Source: Sulfurihydrogenibium subterraneum DSM 15120
GTDB lineage: Bacteria > Aquificota > Aquificia > Aquificales > Hydrogenothermaceae
Reading direction: 5' to 3'
DNA: 64,000 nt
Assembly: GCF_000619805.1 (NCBI RefSeq)
Contig: NZ_JHUV01000008.1
Coordinates: forward strand, 310,001 to 374,000
The translations under genes and the position numbers were made by a program. Shown here one piece after another: positions 26,505-34,379 of the stretch. The notes below the pieces were generated by a model. The model was given only the letters and a program-made list of their open reading frames with translations, was not told the origin of the DNA and ran no database searches. Position 1 is the first letter of the stretch; each line of letters opens with the position of its first letter.

Positions 26505-26996
26505 TTGAAAAGATATATTGCGCCGACATTTTTATATTTAGTTCTTATTTTTTCTATTTTGATAAACAAATACTATAACTTTTCTTTTTTAACACCTTTA
26601 GTTCTTTTATCACCTTTAATTTTCATTGATTTAAAAAGTTTAAATCTAACATCTAAATGGAGTTTTAGTTTAATCCTTATAATTCCTGTTCTATTTTTTC
26701 AAGATTTACATTCCACTTTAAATCAGCTCTCTATTGCACTTTCAGAAGAGCTTTTTTTTAGAGTTTACTTAATGAGCTTCTTCTCTAACTTTATCACTTC
26801 AATTTTATTTACAATTCCCCATATATTGTTATACGGCGATTTACATTCATTTCTTGTATTTTTTCCTTCTTTAATTTATGGGCTTGTGTATCAAAAGAGT
26901 AAATCGTTTATTTTAGTAGCTGTCTTACATTTTTTATCTAACATAATTTACAGTATATTTATATCAAACTCTGATATAATAAATCGTGGATTATAA
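26505..26996 (+). CDS. CPBP-family (CAAX protease/Abi) membrane protein
   Basis: This 163-residue polytopic membrane protein has the intramembrane metalloprotease motifs of the CPBP family: SEELFFRVYLM (motif 1, EExxxR) near residue 80, FTIPHILLYG (motif 2 His) and VAVLHFLSNIIYS (motif 3 His/Asn). Members cleave prenylated or other membrane proteins, and some give bacteriocin immunity; the role here is unknown. Probable start is TTG 26505 after AAAGGTG. It is 18 bp upstream of gcvH. Confidence 0.78.
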   Translation: MKRYIAPTFLYLVLIFSILINKYYNFSFLTPLVLLSPLIFIDLKSLNLTSKWSFSLILIIPVLFFQDLHSTLNQLSIALSEELFFRVYLMSFFSNFITSILFTIPHILLYGDLHSFLVFFPSLIYGLVYQKSKSFILVAVLHFLSNIIYSIFISNSDIINRGL

Positions 26997-27014
26997 AAAA
27001 TGACAGGAGGAGTT

Positions 27015-27425
27015 ATGGAAGAGTATAGAATTCCAGAAGGTCTTTATTATACAAAAGAGCACATATGGGTAAAAATAGATAATGACGTTGCAACAGTAGG
27101 TATAACGGATTATGGTCAGCATCAGCTTGGTGATGTTGTGTTTGTTGACTTACCAGAGTTAGAAAGAGAAGTGGAAGCAGGAGAAGTTATAGCTTCTGTT
27201 GAGTCTGTAAAAGCTGTTTCTGAAATATACTCACCAATTACAGGAAAAATAATAGCTGTAAACGAAGACCTTGCAAACGACCCGTCTGTTATAAACTCAG
27301 ACCCTTACGGAGATGGTTGGATAGCAGATATTCAGATGAAAGACCCAACAGAGATAGAAGACTTAATGACAGCAGAAGATTACAAAGCATACTTAGAGGA
27401 ACTTGAAAAAGAGGAAGAGCTTTGA
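27015..27425 (+). CDS. gcvH: glycine cleavage system H protein (lipoyl carrier)
   Basis: GcvH carries the lipoyl arm of the glycine cleavage complex. From ATG 27015, which has an ideal AGGAGG, it has 136 residues; the ATG at 27000 would add MTGGV but lacks a ribosome-binding site. The fold signature YYTKEHIWVKIDNDVATVGIT and the lipoylated Lys in ASVESVKAVSEIYSP (about residue 62) are clear. No gcvT or gcvP is nearby. In sulfur-oxidising Aquificota, GcvH-like lipoate carriers also serve the sHdr pathway; this one looks like ordinary GcvH, but that alternative cannot be excluded. Confidence 0.93.
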   Translation: MEEYRIPEGLYYTKEHIWVKIDNDVATVGITDYGQHQLGDVVFVDLPELEREVEAGEVIASVESVKAVSEIYSPITGKIIAVNEDLANDPSVINSDPYGDGWIADIQMKDPTEIEDLMTAEDYKAYLEELEKEEEL

Positions 27426-27940
27426 AAACCTTTTTAATAACGGCTTTTGGAGAAGATAGACCGGGAATAGTTGCTAAGGTAAGTCAACTGCTTTACAAAA
27501 ATGGATTAAACATAGAAGACTCTGCAATGACAAGACTAAATAACGAGTTTGTTATAATGCTCATCGTAAAAGGTAATATAAACTACAACACTCTCAAACA
27601 AGATTTATATACACTGGAAAAAGATAATCTTAACGTTACACTCAAAGAAATTTCAGAGTTAGCTAAAAAAAATACAGGTAGTACACAGACTTACAACATA
27701 ATAGTCTATGGCTCAGACAAACCGGGTATTGTTTATAATGTTTCAAAATTACTTGCAGAAAAATCTATAAACATAGCAGATTTAAGGACAGAAAAAACAA
27801 ACGACCTTTACGTTATGTTTATTCAAGCTGAAATTCCACAAGAATTAGATATAAAAGAGTTTGAAAATGAGATAGAAAATCTAAAAAATGTTTTAAATGT
27901 TGATATAGTAGTAGAAAATATAGACACGGCAAATCTATAA
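27422..27940 (+). CDS. tandem ACT-domain protein (GcvR-like)
   Basis: It has 172 residues made of two ACT domains: FLITAFGEDRPGIVAKVSQLL (residues 1-75) and NIIVYGSDKPGIVYNVSKLLA (about 90-165). ACT pairs of this type bind amino acids; E. coli GcvR represses the gcv operon. Lying directly after gcvH with TTGA stop-start overlap, it may sense glycine or serine, but there is no DNA-binding domain. The end overlaps the def ATG by one base. Confidence 0.82.
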   Translation: MKTFLITAFGEDRPGIVAKVSQLLYKNGLNIEDSAMTRLNNEFVIMLIVKGNINYNTLKQDLYTLEKDNLNVTLKEISELAKKNTGSTQTYNIIVYGSDKPGIVYNVSKLLAEKSINIADLRTEKTNDLYVMFIQAEIPQELDIKEFENEIENLKNVLNVDIVVENIDTANL

Positions 27941-28446
27941 TGGAAAAACTTCCTATCTTGCAGTATCCTGATGAAAGATTAAAGAAAAAATCTATAGAAG
28001 TTGTAGATTTTGGAAAAGAGTTTAAAGAGTTTGTAGAAAAGCTAAAATACACCATGTATAACTCACCTGGAGGAGTAGGTATAGCAGCTCCTCAAGTAAA
28101 CAACCACATAAGAACGATAATAGTAGATACGTCTAAATCTACACATAAAACAAATAAAGTATCCCACGGTTTAATGGTACTGTCTAACCCAAAAATTGTT
28201 TACGGTGAAGGAGAAATAATATTTAGAGAAGGATGTATGTCTGTTCCAGACTACACGGGAAACGTAAAAAGATTTTATTACATAAAAGTAGAGGCTCTTG
28301 ACGAAAACGGAAAATTAATTACATTTGATACAGAAGGGTTTGAAGCTGTAGTTATACAGCACGAGATTGACCACTTAGACGGAAAAGTTTTCATAGAAAA
28401 GGTAGTTTCACCAAAAGATATATTTAAAAGAAAAGTTTATAAATGA
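27940..28446 (+). CDS. def: peptide deformylase
   Basis: Def removes the formyl group from the N-terminal Met of new proteins. Its 168 residues contain all three motifs: GVGIAAPQV (motif 1), EGCMSVPDY (motif 2, metal-binding Cys) and VIQHEIDHLDGKVF (motif 3, HExxH metal ligands). The ATG overlaps the last base of the previous gene. fmt is not in the window. Confidence 0.97.
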   Translation: MEKLPILQYPDERLKKKSIEVVDFGKEFKEFVEKLKYTMYNSPGGVGIAAPQVNNHIRTIIVDTSKSTHKTNKVSHGLMVLSNPKIVYGEGEIIFREGCMSVPDYTGNVKRFYYIKVEALDENGKLITFDTEGFEAVVIQHEIDHLDGKVFIEKVVSPKDIFKRKVYK

Positions 28447-28456
28447 GGTAAGTGAT

Positions 28457-28615
28457 ATGCAAGTAAATCTAGTAGACGTTTTAGCAGTAGAACTTTTTAA
28501 ACAGATGTTAGAGCTGTCAAAACAGTTAAACCAACAGATGCTTCAAACAGTACCAAACAACCAGCAAAAACAACCACCACCAAATTTAGATGGAAAAATC
28601 TCAATCTACGCCTAA
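28457..28615 (+). CDS. small Gln-rich protein, possibly YjfB-like
   Basis: A 52-residue reading frame starts at ATG 28457 behind GAGGTAAG. It reads MQVNLVDVLAVELFKQMLEL, then a Gln/Asn/Pro-rich tail. The N-terminal helix recalls small YjfB-type proteins linked to motility, but the match is weak. The last 26 nt overlap the following tlyA gene in another frame. It has a ribosome-binding site and fits exactly into the gap, so I think it is real, with no known function. Confidence 0.55.
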   Translation: MQVNLVDVLAVELFKQMLELSKQLNQQMLQTVPNNQQKQPPPNLDGKISIYA

Positions 28616-29408
28616 AAAAGAACGAATAGATAAACTACTTGTAGATAAAGGCCTTGTAGAGAGTAGGGAAAAGGCACAAGCTCTCATTATGGCTGGTGTA
28701 GTTTTTGTAAACAATCAAAAAGTAGACAAACCCGGAACAAAGATACCAACTGATGCAAACATATACATAAAAGAAAAGATGCCTTACGTATCAAGGGGAG
28801 GCTTTAAACTTGAGAAAGGAATAAAAGTATTTAACCTTGATGTAAAAGATAAAGTATGTCTTGATATAGGATCTTCTACTGGAGGATTTACAGACTGTCT
28901 CCTTCAAAATGGTGCAAAAAAAGTTTATGCAGTAGATGTAGGTAAAAATCAGCTCCACGAAAAGTTAAAGTCAGACCCAAGGGTTGTATCAATAGAAGGG
29001 TTTAACGCAAGATATTTAACAAAAAAAGAAATTCCAGAAGAAGTAGACATACTTGTTGCAGACGTATCTTTTATCTCTCTGGCAAAAATACTTCCAAATA
29101 TTTGTAATATCTTGAAAGAAGATTTTAAAGGAGTTGTTCTTTTAAAACCTCAATTTGAGCTATCTAAAAAAGAGGTAAAAGATGGGGTTGTTAAAGACCC
29201 TGTCCTACACGAAAAAGCTATAAAGTCTGTAATAGACTCCTTGTATGAAAGTTGTTATTGTGTTAAAGATTTAGACTTCTCACCTATTAAAGGACCCGAA
29301 GGAAACATTGAGTTTTTAATTTACATTGAAAGAAAAAATCAAGACTGTAAACCTGTAAACGATGAAAAAATAAAACAGGTAGTTTCACAAGCTCACAACA
29401 CTCTATGA
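28590..29408 (+). CDS. tlyA: TlyA-family rRNA 2'-O-methyltransferase
   Basis: TlyA proteins methylate the 2'-O of C1409 in 16S rRNA (and C1920 in 23S for the longer type). The 272 residues comprise an S4 RNA-binding domain (ERIDKLLVDKGLVESREKAQ, residues 10-70) and an FtsJ-like methyltransferase domain with VCLDIGSSTGGFTDCLLQNG (SAM site), VYAVDVGKNQL and LVADVSFISL. The start is inside the preceding small ORF. It has no membrane features despite the old name hemolysin A. Confidence 0.93.
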   Translation: MEKSQSTPKKERIDKLLVDKGLVESREKAQALIMAGVVFVNNQKVDKPGTKIPTDANIYIKEKMPYVSRGGFKLEKGIKVFNLDVKDKVCLDIGSSTGGFTDCLLQNGAKKVYAVDVGKNQLHEKLKSDPRVVSIEGFNARYLTKKEIPEEVDILVADVSFISLAKILPNICNILKEDFKGVVLLKPQFELSKKEVKDGVVKDPVLHEKAIKSVIDSLYESCYCVKDLDFSPIKGPEGNIEFLIYIERKNQDCKPVNDEKIKQVVSQAHNTL

Positions 29409-29444
29409 TATAATTTTTTAAAACCGTAATTTAAGAGGTTGCTA

Positions 29445-29687
29445 ATGCTTATAAAATTTTACATTAAACCAAGAAAAGGTGTTTTAGACCCACAGGGTAG
29501 AGCTGTTTCAGAGAGTTTAAAATCTCTTGGTTTTTCTGATGTCAAAGATGTAAGAGTAGGAAAGTACATAGAAGTATACATTGAAAACAAAGACAAAGGA
29601 AAAGCAGTAGAAGAAGCAAAAGAAATGGCAAAAAAAGCCTTGGTAAACGACCTTATAGAAGATTATGAATTTGAGATAGTGGAGTAG
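29445..29687 (+). CDS. purS: phosphoribosylformylglycinamidine synthase subunit PurS
   Basis: PurS is the small adaptor of the three-part FGAM synthase (PurLQS) of purine synthesis. From ATG 29445 it has 80 residues: FYIKPRKGVLDPQGRAVSES and DVRVGKYIEVYIENKDK are standard. An upstream TTG (29439) would overlap the AAGAGG ribosome-binding site. purQ follows after 4 nt; purL is not in this window. Confidence 0.96.
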   Translation: MLIKFYIKPRKGVLDPQGRAVSESLKSLGFSDVKDVRVGKYIEVYIENKDKGKAVEEAKEMAKKALVNDLIEDYEFEIVE

Positions 29688-29691
29688 TAAG

Positions 29692-30372
29692 ATGAAATTT
29701 GGTGTAGCTGTCTATCCTGGTTCGAACTGTGATTATGACACTTACTACGTAATAAGAGACGTAATAAAGAAAGATGTAGATTTTATAGATTACAGAGAGA
29801 CAAACATTAATAAGTATGACTGTATAATAGTTCCTGGAGGGTTTTCTTTTGGAGATTACTTAAGACCGGGTGTTATAGCATCTCATACACCACTGACAAA
29901 CGCTTTAAAAGATTTTGCAGAAAAAGGAAAATTTATCATTGGTATCTGCAACGGTTTTCAGATACTAACAGAAGCTCACCTTCTTCCGGGAGCTCTACTT
30001 TCTAATAACCATGGTAAATTTATCTGTAAACATCAATACTTAAGAGTTGAAAACAACAGCACACCTTTTACAAATAAATTAAACAAAGGAGAAGTTATAA
30101 AGCTTCCTATAGCACACCACGACGGAAATTACTTTATTGATGAGGAAACTCTTAAAAAGATGGAAGAAAAAGGTCAGATAATATTAAGATACTGTGATAA
30201 AGATGGCAACGTAAGTCCAGATTCAAATCCTAACGGGTCTATATCTAACATAGCCGGTGTTTGCAACGAAAAGTTTAACGTATTTGGACTTATGCCTCAC
30301 CCAGAGAGAGCCTGTGAGCCAATACTTGGCTCTTCAGATGGATTAAAGATACTCTTGTCAATCATTAATTAA
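29692..30372 (+). CDS. purQ: phosphoribosylformylglycinamidine synthase subunit PurQ (glutaminase)
   Basis: PurQ produces ammonia from glutamine for FGAM synthase. It has 226 residues with the class I amidotransferase triad: the nucleophile in IGICNGFQILTEA (Cys near residue 85) and GLMPHPERACEP near the C-terminus (His and Glu). VAVYPGSNCDYDTY at the start is the family N-terminus. Confidence 0.97.
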   Translation: MKFGVAVYPGSNCDYDTYYVIRDVIKKDVDFIDYRETNINKYDCIIVPGGFSFGDYLRPGVIASHTPLTNALKDFAEKGKFIIGICNGFQILTEAHLLPGALLSNNHGKFICKHQYLRVENNSTPFTNKLNKGEVIKLPIAHHDGNYFIDEETLKKMEEKGQIILRYCDKDGNVSPDSNPNGSISNIAGVCNEKFNVFGLMPHPERACEPILGSSDGLKILLSIIN

Positions 30373-30382
30373 GGAGAGAAAA

Positions 30383-30631
30383 ATGACAGATTTAGAAAGA
30401 AAAAAGTTAGATGGTTTAGTGGCAAGAGTGTTCACTTTAGCTTATGAGCTTGGAACAAACGTAGATGAACTTTTTAAAGAAGTAAGAAAGTTAAGATTTG
30501 AAACAAAAGACAGAGATTTAGAAGCAGCTCTCATAAATTTAGAGCATGCATTTTTTATGGTAGCCCAGTCTATAAACATCTTAAAAGAGCAAACAAGAAA
30601 TGCAACAATCCCAACAAAAAAACTTGCATAA
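30383..30631 (+). CDS. conserved small helical protein of unknown function
   Basis: This 82-residue, apparently all-helical protein (LERKKLDGLVARVFTLAYEL; DLEAALINLEHAFFMVAQSI) has no signal or membrane segment and no motif I recognise. The start is ATG 30383 after AAGGAGAG. It is 10 bp downstream of purQ and its end overlaps the next gene by 32 nt, so it is translated as part of the purSQ transcript. Confidence 0.75.
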   Translation: MTDLERKKLDGLVARVFTLAYELGTNVDELFKEVRKLRFETKDRDLEAALINLEHAFFMVAQSINILKEQTRNATIPTKKLA

Positions 30632-31001
30632 TGAAGACCTAAAAGTTTACCTTAAAACTTACGAAGTTTTAGAAAACGGACAGTTAAAACCTGTAGAAGA
30701 AACCCCTACAAACCTAACTCTTATAGAGAGTGTAGATAACTTTAAAGAAAACACATTCTGGTTAAAGATTAAAAACCTATGGATTTTAGTAGGTAAAATT
30801 CCCCCTTTATCTATACAAGCCAGTGATATTATCCTGTTTAAAGAAAAAGGTAAATGGGGAATGTTTAGATTTATTGAAAAAAAGACAGATGCAGTTATCC
30901 TTTCTGACGTTAAAGGAGAAAAAAAGACAAAGGTTAAAGAAGAAAATTTTACATCTATAAACATATTAGGAAAAGTTTTAAGAATACAGGACAGAGTTTA
31001 A
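30600..31001 (+). CDS. hypothetical protein with a beta-rich, S24/S26-peptidase-like tail
   Basis: This 133-residue protein starts at ATG 30600 inside the previous gene. After a polar N-terminus it has a run of predicted strands (TFWLKIKNLWILVGKIPPLS, DIILFKEKGKWGMFRFIEKK) and ends ILGKVLRIQDRV, which recalls the end of signal-peptidase-like S24/S26 beta domains (GKV..I). No catalytic Ser/Lys pair is apparent. Function unknown. A thioredoxin-like gene begins 2 nt after its stop. Confidence 0.65.
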   Translation: MQQSQQKNLHNEDLKVYLKTYEVLENGQLKPVEETPTNLTLIESVDNFKENTFWLKIKNLWILVGKIPPLSIQASDIILFKEKGKWGMFRFIEKKTDAVILSDVKGEKKTKVKEENFTSINILGKVLRIQDRV

Positions 31002-31003
31002 TA

Positions 31004-31453
31004 ATGAGAAAAGTAATTTTTTTAGTTTTAATACTTTTTCTTACAGCTTCTGGAAAGGAAAAAACTCTTCTTTTAGACAAATTCTCAAATCCTGTTCCTT
31101 TGCCTTCTGATAAGCTGATAATTTTAAACTTTATGGCATACTCTTGTGGACACTGTATGGCAGAGATACCCACTATAAAAAAAGTTTTAAAAGAAAAAGA
31201 GTTTGAAGGCAGATTTGTAGTAATTGCTTTTGCTTTAGATGGTAAAGAAAATAATTTTAAAGACAGAGATTTTCCCATTTATGCAAATAATCCTAAAAAT
31301 CAGGTTATATTCCCAATATTTGGGACTCCTACCACCTACATAATTACTCCTTCAGGAAAAAAATTAGCAGTAATATACGGCGCTTTAACAGAAGAAAATA
31401 TTAGAAAGTACTTAAGAGAGGCTCTATCAAAAAGTGCGTCCGGCAGGATTTGA
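31004..31453 (+). CDS. TlpA-like secreted thioredoxin-fold protein
   Basis: This 149-residue protein has a short signal peptide (VIFLVLILFLTASG) and a thioredoxin fold with active site YSCGHCMAE (CGHC) near residue 47 and the cis-Pro loop IFGTPTTYII. It probably exchanges or reduces disulfides in the periplasm, as TlpA/ResA proteins do in cytochrome c maturation; the partner is unknown. Its last 19 nt run into the 3' half of a tRNA-Arg gene on the other strand. Confidence 0.82.
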   Translation: MRKVIFLVLILFLTASGKEKTLLLDKFSNPVPLPSDKLIILNFMAYSCGHCMAEIPTIKKVLKEKEFEGRFVVIAFALDGKENNFKDRDFPIYANNPKNQVIFPIFGTPTTYIITPSGKKLAVIYGALTEENIRKYLREALSKSASGRI

Positions 31454-31508
31454 ACCTGCGACCTTCGGCCCCGGAAACCGATGCTCTATCCAGCTGAGCT
31501 ACGGACGC
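31435..31508 (-). tRNA. tRNA-Arg (anticodon CCG)
   Basis: A minus-strand 74-nt cloverleaf: acceptor GCGTCCG / CGGACGC with discriminator A, D-arm GCTC AGCTGGATA GAGC, anticodon stem TCGGT / GCCGA with loop TTCCGGG (anticodon CCG, reading CGG), T-arm GCAGG TTCAAAT CCTGC. CCA is not encoded. The nfo stop codon TAG (31499-31501) is tRNA bases 8-10, and the opposite-strand TlpA-like gene ends inside its 3' arm. It probably rides on the accC-MBL-nfo transcript. Confidence 0.97.
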
Positions 31509-32341
31509 ACAAGAGAGTATAAAACTCTCATATTTATTATATCCATATCTCCTTCTTTTGGTGTCTCAAGTATAAAAGGAAGTGTTTTAAAATAATTATC
31601 GTTAAGAAAGTATTCAAATGCTTTAAGTCCTAAAAAACCTTTTCCTATATGCTGGTGTCTGTCTTTATGGGAGTTATAAGGTGCTTTTGAGTCATTACAG
31701 TGAATAACTTTTACTCTTTCTAACCCGATTAAATCTTTTAATTTAGATTTATAATCTATAAAACCTCCTTCTGTGTGGACAGGGTATCCAGCTGCAAAAA
31801 TGTGGCAAGTATCTAAACATACTCCAATCTTTTCAGTAAAAAAAGGCTCTATAAGCTGTTTTACTTCTTCCAAAGTAGAACCTACCTCTCCAGATTGACC
31901 GGCTAGAGTTTCTACTAAAAAGGTTGTATTTTTCAGCTTTACCTGACTAAATATACTTTCAAAACCTTTTAAAATTCTGTTTATCCCATACTCTTTTGAT
32001 TTACCTTTAGTTTTTCCAGCGTGAATAACGTAGTAATCTACATTTAACTCCTCACAAAGCTTTAACTCTTCAATTACAGAATTGATAGACTTTTTAAAAA
32101 GTTCATCATCAGAAGATGCTAAATTAAACAAGTAAGAAGCATGGACTACAACTGGATTTATTCCATAAGTATTTTTCTTTTCTAAAAAAAGTTGTTTTTC
32201 TGAGTCTTTTCTTTCAATCCAGCTCCAAGCCCTTGGAGACCTTAAGAAGAACTGAATACTTTTAGCACTCATTTCTTTTCCTCTGTCAAAAACAAGGTCT
32301 AACGATTTTGAAGATGATACATGAGTTCCTATGTTTACCAT
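31499..32341 (-). CDS. nfo: endonuclease IV (AP endonuclease)
   Basis: Nfo cuts DNA at abasic sites in base excision repair using three zinc ions. It has 280 residues of TIM-barrel fold: MVNIGTHVSSSKSLDL, VVHASYLFNLAS, YYVIHAGKTKGKS, FLVETLAGQSGEVG, GVCLDTCHIFAAGYP, IHCNDSKAPYNSHKDRHQHIGKG and PFILETPKEG hold the zinc ligands. Its start overlaps the end of the MBL gene and its stop lies inside tRNA-Arg(CCG). Confidence 0.96.
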   Translation of the reverse strand: MVNIGTHVSSSKSLDLVFDRGKEMSAKSIQFFLRSPRAWSWIERKDSEKQLFLEKKNTYGINPVVVHASYLFNLASSDDELFKKSINSVIEELKLCEELNVDYYVIHAGKTKGKSKEYGINRILKGFESIFSQVKLKNTTFLVETLAGQSGEVGSTLEEVKQLIEPFFTEKIGVCLDTCHIFAAGYPVHTEGGFIDYKSKLKDLIGLERVKVIHCNDSKAPYNSHKDRHQHIGKGFLGLKAFEYFLNDNYFKTLPFILETPKEGDMDIINMRVLYSLVRP

Positions 32342-32973
32342 TTTAGTTTAAAAACTCCTGTTATAAAAGGATTTACTATTTTTTCTCTACCTATCGTTGT
32401 CCTATTTCCGTGTCCTGGATAAACAACAGTATCTTCTGGAAGATTCATAAGTTTTTTTAAAGATTTTTCCAGCTCAGCTCCATTTCCACCGGGAAGGTCT
32501 ACCCTTCCTACACTTCCAGCAAAAAGAGTATCTCCACTTATAAGGATTTTATTTTCTTCGCCATAAAAACAGACACTACCGGGCGTATGTCCAGGTGTTT
32601 CTATAACAGACAAGCTAATACTACCGAAGGTTAAAATATCTCCTTCTTTTAAATCAAAATCAGGTTCAGGACATTTTGTAGCTTTAACTATCATAGAAAA
32701 TCCTGGAAATATATCGTTATTTATCAAAAAATTATCTTTTACATTCATATAAAAAGGAATGTCTAAAACCTGCTTTAAAAAACCAACCTGTCCTACGTGG
32801 TCTAAGTGTCCGTGGGTAGCTAAAATAGATTTTACATTAAAATCTTTCACTTCTTCTAATATATCTTCACCGTCAGCTCCCGGGTCTACAATTACACAGT
32901 CCTTTGTTTTCTCATCGTATACTACAATACAATTCTCCGCCAGATGACCAACCGTAAGGACTTTCACAATCAC
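32335..32973 (-). CDS. metallo-beta-lactamase-fold hydrolase (glyoxalase II-like)
   Basis: This 212-residue cytoplasmic enzyme has the metal motif ATHGHLDHVGQVG (HxHxDH) near residue 55, ETPGHTPGSVCFY, ISGDTLFAGSVGRVD and YPGHGNRTTIG. The pattern matches the YcbL/GloB-like group of thioester hydrolases. The substrate is not certain; hydroxyacyl-glutathione is unlikely to be the only candidate. The gene overlaps accC by 4 nt and nfo by 7 nt. Confidence 0.88.
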   Translation of the reverse strand: MIVKVLTVGHLAENCIVVYDEKTKDCVIVDPGADGEDILEEVKDFNVKSILATHGHLDHVGQVGFLKQVLDIPFYMNVKDNFLINNDIFPGFSMIVKATKCPEPDFDLKEGDILTFGSISLSVIETPGHTPGSVCFYGEENKILISGDTLFAGSVGRVDLPGGNGAELEKSLKKLMNLPEDTVVYPGHGNRTTIGREKIVNPFITGVFKLKW

Positions 32974-34316
32974 TTTAAAAATTCTCTATCAACTAAAGAA
33001 GTTGTATAAGTTCCTTTTAAAAACTCTTTATGTTCCAGCATTTTTAGGTGGAAAGGGATAGTGGTTTTTAAGCCTTCTATCTTAAACTCGTTTAATGCTC
33101 TTTTAGCCCTTCTTATAGCTTCTTCTCTTGTTTTACCCCAAACTATAAGTTTTGCCATTAATGAATCGTAGTAAGGTGGTATTTGATATCCTTGATATAT
33201 GTGAGTATCGACTCTAACTCCATAGCCACCCGGAATATATAGTTTTTCTATTTTTCCTGGAGATGGTATAAAGGTTTCAGGGTCTTCTGCATTTATTCTA
33301 AACTCTATTGCATGACCATTTATCTTTATATCATCTTGTAATAATGTTAGTTTTTGTCCATCTGCAATTTTCAGCTGCCAAGAGACAATGTCTATACCTG
33401 TAACCATTTCAGTAACAGGATGTTCTACTTGAATCCTTCCGTTCATCTCAATAAAGTAGAAGTTTTTGTTCTTATCAACTATAAATTCAACTGTACCTGC
33501 ACCTGTAAACTCAACAGCTTTTGCAAATCTTACAGCTGCCTCTCCCATCTCTTTTCTTATTTTTTCATCAATAAAAGATGAAGGAGATTCCTCAATAAGT
33601 TTTTGATGTCTTCTTTGAATAGAACACTCCCTTTCTCCAAGGTGTATAATGTTTCCATACTCATCTGCAAGTATTTGAATCTCTATATGTTTAGGATTTT
33701 CTATAAATTTTTCTATATAGACTGTTTTATCTCCAAAAGCACTTTCAGCTTCTCTCTGGGCTAAAGGTAGTAATCTTGTTAGATCCTGCTCGTTATGGGC
33801 TATCCTCATACCTCTACCACCACCACCAGCAGCAGCTTTTATTAAAACTGGATAGCCTATCTTTGATGCTATCTCTAATGCATCTTTAAGATCATCTACA
33901 GGGGGGCTTCCGGGAATAATTGGAACGTTTGCTTTTTTTGCAGCTTCCCTTGCAGCTGCTTTATCTCCTGTAAGTTTTAAGGTTTTTGAAGAAGGTCCAA
34001 TAAATTTTATATTACTTTTTTCACAAATAGCAGCAAAATTTGGATTTTCAGCTAAAAAGCCGTATCCGGGATAAATTGCATCTGCATGAACCAAATCAAC
34101 AGCAGATAAAATAGCAGGAATATTAAGGTAACTTTGTGAAGGTTGAGGGCCTCCTATACATATAGAAATATCAGCAAGGTCTTTATGTATAGAGTTTTTA
34201 TCTCCTTCTGAGTAAACCGCAATACTCTCACCACCAAGTTCCCTTATAGACCTAATTGCCCTAACAGCTATCTCACCTCTGTTTGCAATAAGGATTCTTT
34301 TTATGTTTTTCAGCAA
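32970..34316 (-). CDS. accC: biotin carboxylase subunit (AccC-type)
   Basis: It carboxylates biotin using ATP and bicarbonate. It has 448 residues, almost the length of E. coli AccC (449). Motifs are KRILIANRGEIAVRAIRSIR, the ATP-grasp glycine loop KAAAGGGGRGMRI, ERECSIQRRHQKLIEESPS, FIEMNGRIQVEHPVTEMVTG and FRINAEDP. The canonical biotin carboxylase motif is MNtRlQVEH; here it is MNGRIQVEH. In reverse-TCA Aquificota, close paralogues serve 2-oxoglutarate or pyruvate carboxylase, and those partner subunits are absent here, so the assignment to acetyl-CoA carboxylase is by length only. It leads the minus-strand accC-MBL-nfo-tRNA unit. Confidence 0.85.
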   Translation of the reverse strand: MLKNIKRILIANRGEIAVRAIRSIRELGGESIAVYSEGDKNSIHKDLADISICIGGPQPSQSYLNIPAILSAVDLVHADAIYPGYGFLAENPNFAAICEKSNIKFIGPSSKTLKLTGDKAAAREAAKKANVPIIPGSPPVDDLKDALEIASKIGYPVLIKAAAGGGGRGMRIAHNEQDLTRLLPLAQREAESAFGDKTVYIEKFIENPKHIEIQILADEYGNIIHLGERECSIQRRHQKLIEESPSSFIDEKIRKEMGEAAVRFAKAVEFTGAGTVEFIVDKNKNFYFIEMNGRIQVEHPVTEMVTGIDIVSWQLKIADGQKLTLLQDDIKINGHAIEFRINAEDPETFIPSPGKIEKLYIPGGYGVRVDTHIYQGYQIPPYYDSLMAKLIVWGKTREEAIRRAKRALNEFKIEGLKTTIPFHLKMLEHKEFLKGTYTTSLVDREFLK

Positions 34317-34379
34317 GCTTTCTCTCCGGAAAATTTTTGTTGTATATTATATTATAAACTTTAAGCAAAAGGTACAAAA

